Shown: positions 17,414-26,065, numbered from the stretch's first letter. The stretch is DNA of 53,953 nucleotides from Paracoccaceae bacterium (GCA_029244725.1 JAQWQJ010000091.1:1-53953); one strand, 5' to 3'. Program-made: numbers and translations. The notes: a model not told the origin generated them from the letters alone.

Positions 17414-19504
17414 CTAATTCTCGGCCAAACCCGCCTGTTTCATAGCATCCAAAACGCCGTCGACACTTAGGATCTCCGGTAAAACGATTCCATCCGGTGC
17501 AGACGGTCCGAATACTGCGTTGAAAGGAATAGCGAAACGGCCGTGGCTTTCAAGAAAGTCGCCAATTCGCTTATCGGGTTGTGTCCAGTCTGCTTGCATG
17601 GCGACCACATCACTTGAATTCAAATGCGACAGAACCGGATCACGCTCTAAAATCAGCGCCTTGTTGGCTTTGCAGGTCAGACACCAGTCTGCCGTGACAT
17701 CCACAAACACAGTGTTTCCCTGCGAAATCTGCTGCGCAATCTCTCCGCGTTCAAACTGCGTCCAAGCAATTTTCTCGGAACGCTGTTCAGCTTTTTGTAC
17801 AAGGGGCATCCCAGAAATTCCAAGGATCAAAACTATGGAAGCGAAGGCGGCAGTCCGCAGCCAGTTTCGGGTTACGAAAATCAGGATTAAGGCTGTACCG
17901 GAAAAGGCGAGCGTTGCCATATGGACCCCGGACAAGCCTAGAAGGACATAAAGCAGCCAAACAGCTGTGCCAGTAAGAAGAATTCCCATTACTGATTTGA
18001 GAAGTGCCATCCACCTCCCAGGCTTGGGCAGCAAAGCCACCATATTGGGGAACGCGGCGAAAATCAGATAGGGAAGCGACAATCCTAAACCCAAGGCCGT
18101 GAAGACAACCAGAATGTCCAATCCGCGCCCCGCCAGTGCAAATGCGATTGCGGTCCCCAAAAATGGTGCAGAACAGGGCGTAGCCAGAATGGCCCCGAAC
18201 AAACCGGTAAAAAAGTCGGCGGCATAACCTTGGCCCGAACCATTGACAGCTAATCGTCGGGAAAGTGGAGCGGGAAGCCTAATATCAAACAGGCCAAACA
18301 AATTTCCGGCAAACAGCGAAAGAACCACAAACATCGCAAAAACGAATGCCGGATTCTGGAACTGAAGCCCCCAACCGACGTTGTAACCAATAAATTTTAG
18401 GGCAAACAAAACCGCAGCCAAAGTCCACATGAAGACCATTACGCCCAACGCCGAGAACAAAAAACCGATTCTGATTTGCGCTTTGCTTCGCCCCTCTGCC
18501 TTCAAGACAGACGAAACTTTGATCGACAGCACGGGCAAAACACAGGGCATCGCGTTTAGAATTAGCCCCCCCAGAATTGCCACTACAGCGATCCAGACTA
18601 GTTCATTTAGAGCGGGTAAATTTTGGGCCAAAGCGTATGGGGGCGTGGGGGCGTCATTCACGATTTCAGGGGAAACCGTAAGCGCCCTGTGTGGGCCGTC
18701 TGTAAGGGTCACGATCGGCATTTGATAGTTGTCAGAATCTACGGAAAGTATCGGCAACGCTGCCCATAGCCGGGTGCCATCGCCAGACAACCTGATATCA
18801 GGCTTACCAAGGGCCGTTCCAACTCCTAGCTCAGGAAATAGATCCGGAGCGGCAAAAGGAACCTCTGAATGTGCTTCAAATACCAGTTCTGTCTGATTTC
18901 GGGAAATAAAGGCATTGGCATATGTCAGGTTACCCTCGCTTGGAACTTTTGCGAGATACTCGGCTATTTGTGCCGACGAGATTTCGTCCCGGGTTATATC
19001 GATAGCAAGTGGAACTTGAAGTGTGAATTCTTCGGGCACACAGATTTTCGAACAGACCAAAAGCTTCACGTCGACTAGAAACTCAATAGGCGGACCCTCT
19101 TGGTTCAAGGAGACCTGTAGCGGGAAAAGTACCTCATCTTGATAGCCGAAATTTTCAATGCCAAACGCCGTAAACCTTTCGGGTGCTGGCCAGAGTATTT
19201 CGACATTCGCGATATTGCGAGATTTGCTCCAGTCGATTTCTGGTGGAAACCCGACTTCCCCGGGAGACCGCCAATACGTTTTCCAACCCTCACCAAGCTT
19301 TAGGTGAAGGCCGGCGGAAAATGTTTTTGATCCCGGTGCGATACCGTCAACCGCAGTGACTAGCGTGGCTTCGACCGCCGGTGACGAATAGGTGTTTGAT
19401 ACGCTCGCAGAGGCGATGTTGACAGCAAAGAGAACTGAGGCAATCGCCACAATTATTATGCTTGGGGTGCGGAGCAAGTTGGCTAAAAACCTAAAATACG
19501 TCAA
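17414..19504 (-). CDS. DsbD/ScsB-like thiol:disulfide reductase
   Basis: A 696-residue membrane protein: signal peptide, N-terminal DsbD-alpha-like domain with a Cys pair (LLVCSKICVPEE near 165), an eight-helix core with redox cysteines in NAMPCVLPVLSIK near 318 and ATPCSAPFLGTA near 440, and a C-terminal thioredoxin domain with WCLTCKANK near 615. It moves electrons from cytoplasmic thioredoxin to periplasmic partners. The extended N-terminal domain and the copper context fit the ScsB (suppressor of copper sensitivity) branch better than housekeeping DsbD. Likely partners are CcmG and the DsbA-like protein at 25058. It is translationally coupled to the lipoprotein gene. Confidence 0.85.
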   Translation of the reverse strand: MTYFRFLANLLRTPSIIIVAIASVLFAVNIASASVSNTYSSPAVEATLVTAVDGIAPGSKTFSAGLHLKLGEGWKTYWRSPGEVGFPPEIDWSKSRNIANVEILWPAPERFTAFGIENFGYQDEVLFPLQVSLNQEGPPIEFLVDVKLLVCSKICVPEEFTLQVPLAIDITRDEISSAQIAEYLAKVPSEGNLTYANAFISRNQTELVFEAHSEVPFAAPDLFPELGVGTALGKPDIRLSGDGTRLWAALPILSVDSDNYQMPIVTLTDGPHRALTVSPEIVNDAPTPPYALAQNLPALNELVWIAVVAILGGLILNAMPCVLPVLSIKVSSVLKAEGRSKAQIRIGFLFSALGVMVFMWTLAAVLFALKFIGYNVGWGLQFQNPAFVFAMFVVLSLFAGNLFGLFDIRLPAPLSRRLAVNGSGQGYAADFFTGLFGAILATPCSAPFLGTAIAFALAGRGLDILVVFTALGLGLSLPYLIFAAFPNMVALLPKPGRWMALLKSVMGILLTGTAVWLLYVLLGLSGVHMATLAFSGTALILIFVTRNWLRTAAFASIVLILGISGMPLVQKAEQRSEKIAWTQFERGEIAQQISQGNTVFVDVTADWCLTCKANKALILERDPVLSHLNSSDVVAMQADWTQPDKRIGDFLESHGRFAIPFNAVFGPSAPDGIVLPEILSVDGVLDAMKQAGLAEN

Positions 19505-19746
19505 TTAACAGCCACCTCGGATAACGCGATTTCAGAAATGAACCCAATGCGGCCATCTTTGCATCTCAATTCGGTCATGCCACTTCCCCGCGCAACAATT
19601 TCACATCCATTTGGCAGGCTTACTTCGTAAGGCTCTGTCGAAGCTGTCTCGTTGGCGCTTCTCGGGCAAATGGTTGATTGGGCAGCGCAGCCTCCGACCA
19701 AAAACACACTCGCAAATATCGCAGTGTTTCGAAAATACACCTGCAC
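19501..19746 (-). CDS. Small putative lipoprotein
   Basis: An 81-residue protein with a GTG start, a hydrophobic leader and the lipobox-like LVGGCAAQ, placing a lipidated Cys near residue 20. The mature part is about 60 residues with two or three further Cys (TICPRS, NGCEIV, LRCKDG), possibly disulfide-bonded. I recognise no family. Its stop overlaps the start of the scsB-like gene and it lies just downstream of the DUF2933 gene, so it is probably part of a three-gene copper-inducible operon. Confidence 0.6.
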   Translation of the reverse strand: MQVYFRNTAIFASVFLVGGCAAQSTICPRSANETASTEPYEVSLPNGCEIVARGSGMTELRCKDGRIGFISEIALSEVAVN

Positions 19747-19758
19747 AGCGTCAAATTG

Positions 19759-20043
19759 TTATCGAAGGGGCGCCACTTGGCGCTTTATCGGTTCCACTTG
19801 CTCGATCGCATCATCGGTTTGGTCGTGGCAAGACTTTCCCATGAATTTGTGAACAACCAGATGGGCACCCACGCAGAGTAGCAAAGGCGTAAACGCACCA
19901 AAGTTAGCCCAAACACCAGAAATGGTGCCGCCGGCAATGAAATAGCCACCAATTGGAAGCAACATGACAACATAGCAAGCCATCATTCCCCAACGCATGA
20001 GTTTGCCGTGACTTCGAGTTTGGTCAAGCTGTTCGTCGTGCAT
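19759..20043 (-). CDS. DUF2933-type small membrane protein
   Basis: A 94-residue protein starting MHDEQLDQTRSHGKLMRWGM, with two TM helices (ACYVVMLLPIGGYFIAGG and FGAFTPLLLCVGAHLVVHKF) separated by a short loop, and a charged, His/Cys-containing tail (MGKSCHDQTDD). This matches DUF2933 proteins, often found near copper-resistance genes and of unknown function. I chose 20043 (GAAGG just upstream) over a much longer frame beginning at 20208, whose extra N-terminus is uncharacteristic. A CueR-like promoter ends 34 bases upstream. Confidence 0.65.
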   Translation of the reverse strand: MHDEQLDQTRSHGKLMRWGMMACYVVMLLPIGGYFIAGGTISGVWANFGAFTPLLLCVGAHLVVHKFMGKSCHDQTDDAIEQVEPIKRQVAPLR

Positions 20044-20077
20044 GCCTTCATCCTTTGTTCTGCGGGTGGATTGCAGA

Positions 20078-20108
20078 TTGATAGGCGCCTTCCCCCCTAT
20101 AAGGTCAA
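20078..20108 (-). promoter_or_regulatory. Candidate CueR-type promoter for the DUF2933-lipoprotein-scsB operon
   Basis: On the minus strand, TTGACC (-35, 20103-20108) is followed by a 19-base spacer containing CCTT and GGAAGG half-sites, then TATCAA (-10, 20078-20083). An over-long 19-base spacer spanned by a dyad is the hallmark of MerR-family activators. The -35 region TTGACCTTA is identical to that of the copA promoter at 26133. The dyad is less perfect than at copZ. Confidence 0.5.
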
Positions 20109-20220
20109 GGATACACTTCGATACAAAAAACAGCCGGTCAAAACCTTGGAGTATCGGACATTCAGGATTATCAATTCGGCCAACAAACGCTGAGCGAGTA
20201 CAGCACAAGGTTAAACAGGC

Positions 20221-20784
20221 ATGACGGCAAGACAGAACAGGCGAACCTTCCTATTGGCTACTGCCACCGTTATCGCTGCGCCGACGCTATTGCGAGCGTC
20301 GGCGACGGAAGAAGCTGGCGTCCGGAACAACATCTCTTCGTTCGCGCTACATGAATGGGAAGATCACTTTGAACGGCTTGGAAAAGGGATCATCATCTCT
20401 GACACGATCACCCGCGTGCTCCAACATTGGACGTCTGACGGAGAAATGCGTGTCTATCCTACATCGGTACCGCTCACCGACGAGTTGACTAAGCGGGGAT
20501 ACACCGAAGTGATCGAAAAGCGGAAAAACCCGAGCTGGGCACCGACGCCATCTATGCGTGAGCGCAATCCTGAATGGCCCGCAGTTATTCCGGGTGGTGA
20601 TCCGCTAAATCCTCTAGGCACACGGGCGCTTTACCTATCATGGCAGTATTACCGCATTCACGGAACCCAGGACACACGCAAAATCGGCCGCCGGTCATCG
20701 AACGGCTGCATTGGCCTATACAACGAACAGATCGAAGAAGTTTACGAACGCTCCCCGGTTGGCACGCAAGTAAAACTGATCTGA
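20221..20784 (+). CDS. L,D-transpeptidase-like protein with altered active-site motif
   Basis: A 187-residue protein with a Tat-type leader (NRRTFLLATATVIAAP, cleavage near ASA at 28) and a YkuD domain: SWAPTPSMRERNPEWP, LGTRALYLSW, His147 in RIHGTQD and SSNGCIGL with Cys163. The residue two after Cys, nearly always Arg in the family (GCIR), is Gly165 here. It is therefore either a divergent enzyme or one with changed chemistry. It heads the cytochrome-multicopper oxidase operon and is only distantly like the transpeptidase at 16801. Substrate unknown. Confidence 0.82.
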   Translation: MTARQNRRTFLLATATVIAAPTLLRASATEEAGVRNNISSFALHEWEDHFERLGKGIIISDTITRVLQHWTSDGEMRVYPTSVPLTDELTKRGYTEVIEKRKNPSWAPTPSMRERNPEWPAVIPGGDPLNPLGTRALYLSWQYYRIHGTQDTRKIGRRSSNGCIGLYNEQIEEVYERSPVGTQVKLI

Positions 20785-20802
20785 CAAAACAAGAGAGAAA
20801 TC

Positions 20803-21267
20803 ATGAATAAACGGGCATGGGTAATTGGCGGGTTTTTCGTTATGGGACTGGCGTTTGTCGGTTGGCAGGCACTTCAACCAGCCCCTGAAGAGGCAGCACT
20901 GGGGCACTCCATGGTGCCACCAGACACCAGCAAATTCTCTAATGGTGATCCGATTGTAACGGTCAAACTTCCAGCTCAGTTGTCTGCAAACGCAGAAGTC
21001 GGCAAAAGGGCATTCGAAGCCAAATGTATTGATTGTCACGGCGCGAATGCAGCAGGTCAAAACGGAATAGCGCCGCCACTTGTGCACAAGATTTATGAGC
21101 CGAGCCACCACTCGGATGCCGCTTTCGTTCTGGCTGCGCAAAGGGGGGTCCGCTCGCATCATTGGAAGTTTGGCGACATGCCTCCGATCGAGGGGCTTAC
21201 TCAGGGTGATGTCAAGATGATCGCAACCTATGTACGCGAGCTACAGCGGGAAAACGGAATCAACTGA
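20803..21267 (+). CDS. Monohaem c-type cytochrome
   Basis: A 154-residue protein with an N-terminal TM anchor or signal (VIGGFFVMGLAFVGWQAL), one haem site CIDCH (Cys75, Cys78, His79) and a probable distal Met in FGDMPPIEGL near 126, a class I cytochrome c fold. It would carry electrons in the periplasm. It follows the transpeptidase by 18 bases and precedes other cytochromes, so it is probably matured by the nearby CcmFGHI. Its redox partner may be the multicopper oxidase encoded at 23189; that is inference. Confidence 0.85.
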   Translation: MNKRAWVIGGFFVMGLAFVGWQALQPAPEEAALGHSMVPPDTSKFSNGDPIVTVKLPAQLSANAEVGKRAFEAKCIDCHGANAAGQNGIAPPLVHKIYEPSHHSDAAFVLAAQRGVRSHHWKFGDMPPIEGLTQGDVKMIATYVRELQRENGIN

Positions 21268-21270
21268 TTC

Positions 21271-21627
21271 ATGACTGTCTTACGGCGTAATTTCCTAAAA
21301 TTGTTGTCCCACGGTCTTGCAGTGATCGCGCTAGCGCTGTTCATCACACCGCTCGACAATGCGCATGCCGAACCTCACGTTGAAACTGTGGCTGAGTGGA
21401 CAGACGAGCATGTGGGGGTAGACGAGCATGACCATCACGCTGATCTCGAAGACATTCTTGAACATTGTGATCCGGGGCCGGACTGCTCGAGTTCTTATGC
21501 GTTCTTTAACTCACTGCACACGGTCGTGGCTGTTTCGCGTTTTCGCCAGCTGAACCGCGAAGTTGTGGGTCTTTCAACAGGGCAGATCATACCGAAAGAC
21601 ATTCCGCCTCCGAAGGTTGTTTCCTGA
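21271..21627 (+). CDS. Secreted His/Asp-rich small protein
   Basis: A 118-residue protein with a signal peptide (NFLKLLSHGLAVIALALFIT, cleavage near AHA) followed by an acidic, His-rich stretch (GVDEHDHHADLEDILEHC) that could bind metal, then Cys-containing DPGPDCSS. The C-terminal half (FNSLHTVVAVSRFRQLNREV) has no family I recognise. It sits three bases after a cytochrome gene. A periplasmic copper chaperone role is possible from composition and context, but not established. Confidence 0.6.
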   Translation: MTVLRRNFLKLLSHGLAVIALALFITPLDNAHAEPHVETVAEWTDEHVGVDEHDHHADLEDILEHCDPGPDCSSSYAFFNSLHTVVAVSRFRQLNREVVGLSTGQIIPKDIPPPKVVS

Positions 21628-21680
21628 ACTCTGGCTCGGTCGGAAAACTCAAGAAACATCTACAATTCAGGAATGAAACT

Positions 21681-22226
21681 ATGATCAAGAAGACTATCAT
21701 TATCGCAGCAGTAACATCGTCCGTCGCGGTCACAGCCTTGGCACACGGGGGCGCTACCGGAATCGTCAAAGAGCGCATGGATGCCATGGCGGTCATGGGA
21801 AATTCGGTGAAAGCTGTTGCACCGATGATGCGCCGCGAAGTCGATTACGACGCCGAAGCCGTAAAATCGGCGGCTCAAGTGTTTGCCAGACACTCGGGCG
21901 AGGCAATGACCAAGCTGTTCCCCGAAGGAAGCGGAGGAGGTGCCTCTGAAGTCACGCCGGAAGTTTGGAGCGAGTGGAGCAAATTCGAGGAACTGGCCGA
22001 ACAGTTGGGAGCCTATTCTAACGGTCTGGCACTTGCTGCGGATAATGGTCTTGGCACGTCAATGGGCTCGGCCGGCAGCATGATGGGATCATCTTCGACT
22101 GATAGCATGATGGGGGGAACTACCACCCCTATGATCGACTTTACGTCAATGACTGCAGACATAGCGTTTAACATGGTGGCTCAGACCTGTGCATCCTGTC
22201 ACGCAACCTTCCGCGAGAAGGAATAG
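21681..22226 (+). CDS. Cytochrome c'-like protein with Met-rich insert
   Basis: A 181-residue protein with a signal peptide (cleaved near ALA), a helical body (IVKERMDAMAVMGNSVKAV) and a haem site CASCH only 12 residues from the C-terminus (Cys170, Cys173, His174), the arrangement of class II cytochromes c'. A low-complexity loop rich in Met, Gly and Ser (about 128-150, with SMMGSSSTDSMMGG) lies between helices 3 and 4. Such Met clusters bind Cu(I) in other periplasmic proteins, so this may be a copper-interacting cytochrome. It starts 54 bases after the His-rich gene. Confidence 0.82.
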   Translation: MIKKTIIIAAVTSSVAVTALAHGGATGIVKERMDAMAVMGNSVKAVAPMMRREVDYDAEAVKSAAQVFARHSGEAMTKLFPEGSGGGASEVTPEVWSEWSKFEELAEQLGAYSNGLALAADNGLGTSMGSAGSMMGSSSTDSMMGGTTTPMIDFTSMTADIAFNMVAQTCASCHATFREKE

Positions 22227-22228
22227 CC

Positions 22229-23119
22229 ATGCGCACCGAAACCAAACTCTTAGGAGGTTTTGGTGTTCTGGGTGCCGTGGCCCTTGGAGGGATTATTTTC
22301 TGGCCGGTTCGAACCGAACCGGCAGAGATTACCCTCCAAGGTGACGTGCAACGGGGCGCATATCTTGCCCGCGTTTCGGGATGTATTTCCTGTCATTCGG
22401 ATTTTGAAAATGGCGGTGCATCGCTTTCAGGCGGCAAAGGTCTTTCGACAGAATTCGGAACCTTTTACCCCCCTAATCTGACAACTGATGCGACGCATGG
22501 CATAGGTGGCTGGAGCGTTGAGCAATTCGCAAAGGCAGTAAGGCAAGGGATCAGTCCCGAAGGTGACCCCTATTACCCTGCGTTTTCTTACCCCTTTTAT
22601 GCGGATATGACGGATCAAGACATCGCCGACCTTTGGGTGGCGTTCCAGACCGTTCCCCCGGTAAATGAGTCTGCACCGGAGAACGATGTTTCGTTTCCGT
22701 TTAATCAAAGGTGGGGTCTGAAACTGTGGCGTGCGGCCTATCTGTACGATCCCGATACTGAATCTGATCCCACAAAAAGCGACGCATGGAACCGAGGCAA
22801 AGCGCTGGTCAATGGCCCCGCTCACTGCGCGGCCTGTCATACGCCGCGCAACTTTGCCGGCGGCCGCATTCTTGATGCGAGGTTCGAGGGCAACGACGCG
22901 TTGCCGGGAGATAGCAAAGCGCCTGCAATCACGCCTTCAACTCTGATTGAAGGGGACTGGACAGTTTCAAATCTTGTGTACGCAATGCAGACGGGCATCA
23001 CCCCGTCCGGCGACGCGTTCGGTGGCAGTATGACCGAGGTTGTGCAGGGAAATACGAGGTTCATGTCCCCAGACGATCTGGAAGCTATGGCCACGTATCT
23101 GTTGGACAGCTCATCATGA
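22229..23119 (+). CDS. Dihaem c-type cytochrome
   Basis: A 296-residue protein with an N-terminal TM segment (GGFGVLGAVALGGIIFW) and two haem sites, CISCH at 52-56 and CAACH near 197, each within a class I fold (first domain GGWSVEQFAKAVRQGISPEG; second domain DWTVSNLVYAMQTGITPSGD). It resembles the membrane-bound cytochrome subunits that accept electrons from periplasmic dehydrogenases. It starts two bases after the cytochrome c' gene and is followed by the multicopper oxidase gene. It probably passes electrons between periplasmic donors and the respiratory chain. Confidence 0.87.
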   Translation: MRTETKLLGGFGVLGAVALGGIIFWPVRTEPAEITLQGDVQRGAYLARVSGCISCHSDFENGGASLSGGKGLSTEFGTFYPPNLTTDATHGIGGWSVEQFAKAVRQGISPEGDPYYPAFSYPFYADMTDQDIADLWVAFQTVPPVNESAPENDVSFPFNQRWGLKLWRAAYLYDPDTESDPTKSDAWNRGKALVNGPAHCAACHTPRNFAGGRILDARFEGNDALPGDSKAPAITPSTLIEGDWTVSNLVYAMQTGITPSGDAFGGSMTEVVQGNTRFMSPDDLEAMATYLLDSSS

Positions 23120-23188
23120 TTACCAATTTCTCTAAATTGCTGAGCAACAATTAATGGGGTCTTCCCATTTTCAACGAAGGAAACGCAA

Positions 23189-24583
23189 ATGCACTGTTCC
23201 AGACGAAATTTTCTGAAAGCCGGCACCTTGGCTGGAATGGTGCCTTTTGCCCCAAAGGCGCTTTTTGCTCAAAGCGGTAAAGTCTCTGAGCTTATCGCCC
23301 AAAAGGCGGCATTTCAGTTGACGCCGGAAGGCTACGCGAAAACAGAAATCTGGGGATATTACGGGGTCTCTCCTGGCCCAGAAATCAGGATGATCCAAGG
23401 GACAGAGTTCTCGACACGACTTCGCAATGAACTATCCGAGCCGACTTCGGTTCATTGGCACGGTCTTCGGATTGAAAACGCGATGGATGGTGTTTCCGGC
23501 CTGACGCAAGATCCTGTCGCCACGGGTGAGGGCTTCGACTATTCATTCACTCCCCCCGATGCTGGCACATACTGGTATCACGCCCACAATCGTTCGTTCG
23601 AGCAGGTCGGACGCGGGCTATACGGAGCGTTTATCGTCAACGAACAGGACGCGCCGGATGTTGACCGCGACGAGGTTCTCATCCTTGATGACTGGCGGAT
23701 AAACCCGGAAAGCGGTCAGATTGACGGTGCGTTTGGTGCGCCCCATGACCGAAGTCACTCTGGAAGACGGGGCAACTACGTCACAACGAACTCAGAGGGA
23801 AATTACAGCCTAACCGTTCAAAAGGGCGAACGCTTGCGCTTGCGTTTGATCAACGCGGCCAATGATCGGATCTTTACCCTTACCACCGTCGGTTTTGATG
23901 GTTGGATTATGGCCTATGACGGAATGCCGCTGTCCGAGCCCGAAAAGCTGGAAGGAAACCTGTTCCTCGCACCCGGACAACGGGTTGATCTGTTTGTCGA
24001 TGTTACCACAGAGCCGGGCGAAAACGCCTATCTTGCGCGTATCGAGGATAATCAGGGATATGCACAGGCCACATTCATAGTCGATGGCAGCGGGTCACAA
24101 TCTAACCGTGGTGCGCCCGCCCCATTACCGCCAAACCCGAATATGTCGATTGGAAAGCTGGATGGCGCAACACCTATTGAGCTTCGGATGGAAGGCGGAG
24201 CCATGGGCGGTCTTAGGTCCGCTGTTCTTGACGGCAAAACCATGGACATGAGGCAAATTGCCGATGCCAACCAGTTTTGGGCCTTTAACGGTGTTGTCGG
24301 TTTGACGGACACGCCTTTGGCCCGGCTTGGGCGAAACGAAACGGCACGTATGAAAATCATCAACGACACATCGTTTCCCCATGCCATGCACCTGCACGGG
24401 ATGCATTTCCGAGAAGTGTTTGGTGACGGTTCCCTTGGCCCTTTGCGGGATACCCTTCTGAGCTTCAGCGGTCAGACACGGGAAATCGCTTTCCTTGCGC
24501 ATAACCCCGGCAAGTGGCTGTTTCACTGTCACATGCTTGCCCATGCGGACTCTGGAATGACCACGTGGATTGATGTGACATGA
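23189..24583 (+). CDS. Tat-exported multicopper oxidase
   Basis: A 464-residue protein with Tat signal SRRNFLKAG, three cupredoxin domains and all four copper-ligand motifs: HWHG (89-92), YWYHAH near 130, [10 protein letters not shown] near 395 (trinuclear and type 1 ligands) and [15 protein letters not shown] near 441. The type 1 site has Cys, His and Met. Multicopper oxidases of this CueO/FtsP-like size oxidise Cu(I) to less toxic Cu(II). Unlike CueO there is no Met-rich insert near the type 1 site; the neighbouring Met-rich proteins may supply that role. It overlaps the following cytochrome gene in an ATGA, suggesting stoichiometric production. Confidence 0.92.
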   Translation: MHCSRRNFLKAGTLAGMVPFAPKALFAQSGKVSELIAQKAAFQLTPEGYAKTEIWGYYGVSPGPEIRMIQGTEFSTRLRNELSEPTSVHWHGLRIENAMDGVSGLTQDPVATGEGFDYSFTPPDAGTYWYHAHNRSFEQVGRGLYGAFIVNEQDAPDVDRDEVLILDDWRINPESGQIDGAFGAPHDRSHSGRRGNYVTTNSEGNYSLTVQKGERLRLRLINAANDRIFTLTTVGFDGWIMAYDGMPLSEPEKLEGNLFLAPGQRVDLFVDVTTEPGENAYLARIEDNQGYAQATFIVDGSGSQSNRGAPAPLPPNPNMSIGKLDGATPIELRMEGGAMGGLRSAVLDGKTMDMRQIADANQFWAFNGVVGLTDTPLARLGRNETARMKIINDTSFPHAMHLHGMHFREVFGDGSLGPLRDTLLSFSGQTREIAFLAHNPGKWLFHCHMLAHADSGMTTWIDVT

Positions 24584-25050
24584 CCACAGGTAACGTCGTG
24601 AAATTCGGGTTACTTGCGAGTGCCATCGCCGCTGCATTCCTGTTGCAAACGGGGCAAGTGGTCTTCGGCGCAGATGCGCCTGGCCAAGCTTCAGCCATTG
24701 CCGCAGGCGAACAGCTTTATGCTGAAAATTGCGCGTCATGCCATGGCGCAAATCTCGAAGGGCAGCCAGATTGGCGTACCAAAGGACCGGACGGAAAACT
24801 GCCGGCACCGCCGCATGACAACTCAGGTCACACCTGGCACCACAGCGACAGTGTTCTGTTCAACTACACAAAGCTTGGCGGCGCAGAGCTTATGAAGCAG
24901 CAGGGCATCGACTTTGACAGCGGAATGCCCGGCTTTGGGGATATTCTGACGGATGATGAAATCAACAACATTCTCTCATTCATTAAATCAACATGGCCTG
25001 AACGTGAAAAACGCGTTCAAGCCGAACGCACCAACGCGGAAAAACAGTGA
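24580..25050 (+). CDS. Monohaem c-type cytochrome coupled to the multicopper oxidase
   Basis: A 156-residue secreted cytochrome c: signal (about 1-31, cleavage near VFG-A), haem motif CASCH (Cys51, Cys54, His55) and probable distal Met in [12 protein letters not shown] near 112. It also has a His-rich turn ([14 protein letters not shown]). The start codon overlaps the multicopper oxidase stop, so the two are translated together, the strongest hint in the operon that they are direct electron-transfer partners. This could couple Cu(I) oxidation to a respiratory oxidase, though that is unproven. Confidence 0.86.
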   Translation: MTTGNVVKFGLLASAIAAAFLLQTGQVVFGADAPGQASAIAAGEQLYAENCASCHGANLEGQPDWRTKGPDGKLPAPPHDNSGHTWHHSDSVLFNYTKLGGAELMKQQGIDFDSGMPGFGDILTDDEINNILSFIKSTWPEREKRVQAERTNAEKQ

Positions 25051-25057
25051 GGACACC

Positions 25058-25789
25058 ATGAATAAACACCTAAAAGCTATTGCAGCACTACTTGTGCTGG
25101 CTGCATCCCCCACGGTCATGCACGCAGACGAATTAAGCGAAGCACGTGTCAAAGAACTTGTCTACGAAGCCATAAGGGAAAACCCGGAGATTGTTCTGGA
25201 AGCTGTGGAAATCCTTCGCGTTCGCGAAGCGCAAGCACAGGCCCAAACTCAGGCCGATGTATTATCCGATCAGCGTCAAATCCTCGAAGCCGATCCTAAC
25301 GCTCCTGTCTTGGGTAACCCCGATGGGGATGTGACGGTTGTAGAGTTTTTTGACTACAACTGCCCCTACTGTCGTCGGGCAATGCCGGTAGTGCAGGAGC
25401 TTCTTGAGTTTGATCCGAATGCGCGCCTCGTGTATCGCGAATGGCCGATCCTAGGAGACGGTTCTGTATTTGCAACAAAAGCTGCCCTCGCATCACGCAA
25501 TCAAGGTAAGTATGAAGAATTCCATTGGGCCCTCATGGGGATGAGCGGTCGCGCAGAAGAGGCCAGCGTATTGCGGATTGCCAGAGAGGTTGGGTTGGAT
25601 ATTGACCGTCTCAGGGCCGACATGGAAAGCGACGAGGTCAACGAACATATCCAAACGTCTATGGAACTTGCCCAAGCGCTTGGGTTTAGCGGCACACCGT
25701 CTTTTGTTGTCGGGGATAACCTTGTCCCCGGCTTGGTCGATGCGGCCAAACTTATCGGGCTTGTCGAGGGCACGCGCACCTCTGAATAA
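25058..25789 (+). CDS. DsbA-like thiol oxidoreductase (ScsC/BdbD-like)
   Basis: A 243-residue periplasmic protein with signal peptide (MNKHLKAIAALLVLAASPTV), an N-terminal helical extension rich in Ala, Gln and Glu (about 48-75), a thioredoxin/DsbA domain with active site CPYC (Cys102, Cys105) and cis-Pro in SGTPSFVVG. Extended N-termini of this kind drive oligomerisation in ScsC-type proteins, which act as copper-tolerance disulfide isomerases reduced by ScsB. The scsB-like gene at 17414 supports that pairing. It starts seven bases after the cytochrome and ends the operon before a strong terminator. Confidence 0.85.
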   Translation: MNKHLKAIAALLVLAASPTVMHADELSEARVKELVYEAIRENPEIVLEAVEILRVREAQAQAQTQADVLSDQRQILEADPNAPVLGNPDGDVTVVEFFDYNCPYCRRAMPVVQELLEFDPNARLVYREWPILGDGSVFATKAALASRNQGKYEEFHWALMGMSGRAEEASVLRIAREVGLDIDRLRADMESDEVNEHIQTSMELAQALGFSGTPSFVVGDNLVPGLVDAAKLIGLVEGTRTSE

Positions 25790-25794
25790 TGCAC

Positions 25795-25829
25795 ACCCCT
25801 CTCTCAAAATTTAGTTTTGGGAGAGGGGT
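25795..25829. terminator. Bidirectional rho-independent terminator
   Basis: A 15-bp stem (25795-25809 with 25815-25829, one G-T wobble) and a 5-base loop. The stem includes AAAA/TTTT tracts, so a hairpin and T-run can form on either strand. It sits six bases after the DsbA-like stop and 14 bases before the end of the convergent copZ gene. Confidence 0.85.
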
Positions 25830-25842
25830 CACGATCTCGGGT

Positions 25843-26037
25843 TTATTGAATGCTGCTTTCGTAGCCTGCGTCTTTTAGAATTGACGTCAGCTCAGCTGCT
25901 GACAGCGTGCTTTCAACGCTCACGGTCCTGTCAGACAGATCACAAGTGATTGCTGCACCCTTGTCCGAAGACTTGATCGCCTTATCGATCGCGCTGGTGC
26001 AATGGCCGCAGCTCATATCTGGAACGTTGAATTTCAT
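25843..26037 (-). CDS. copZ: CopZ-like copper chaperone
   Basis: A 64-residue HMA-domain protein with the metal site MSCGHC (Cys10 and Cys13) and the usual beta-alpha-beta pattern (AELTSILKDAGYESSIQ at the end). It would carry Cu(I) in the cytoplasm and deliver it to the CopA ATPase or the CueR-like regulator. It is transcribed away from copA; both have their own MerR-type promoters in the shared upstream region, and the copZ site is a near-ideal CueR box. Confidence 0.93.
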   Translation of the reverse strand: MKFNVPDMSCGHCTSAIDKAIKSSDKGAAITCDLSDRTVSVESTLSAAELTSILKDAGYESSIQ

Positions 26038-26065
26038 TCTGATTCTCCACTTTAATCTAAGCTAA

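Noticed and set aside
20043-20208. N-terminal extension of the DUF2933 gene back to 20208
   Set aside because: The extra 55 residues are unlike the family and would run across the candidate CueR promoter; a good Shine-Dalgarno precedes the internal ATG at 20043.
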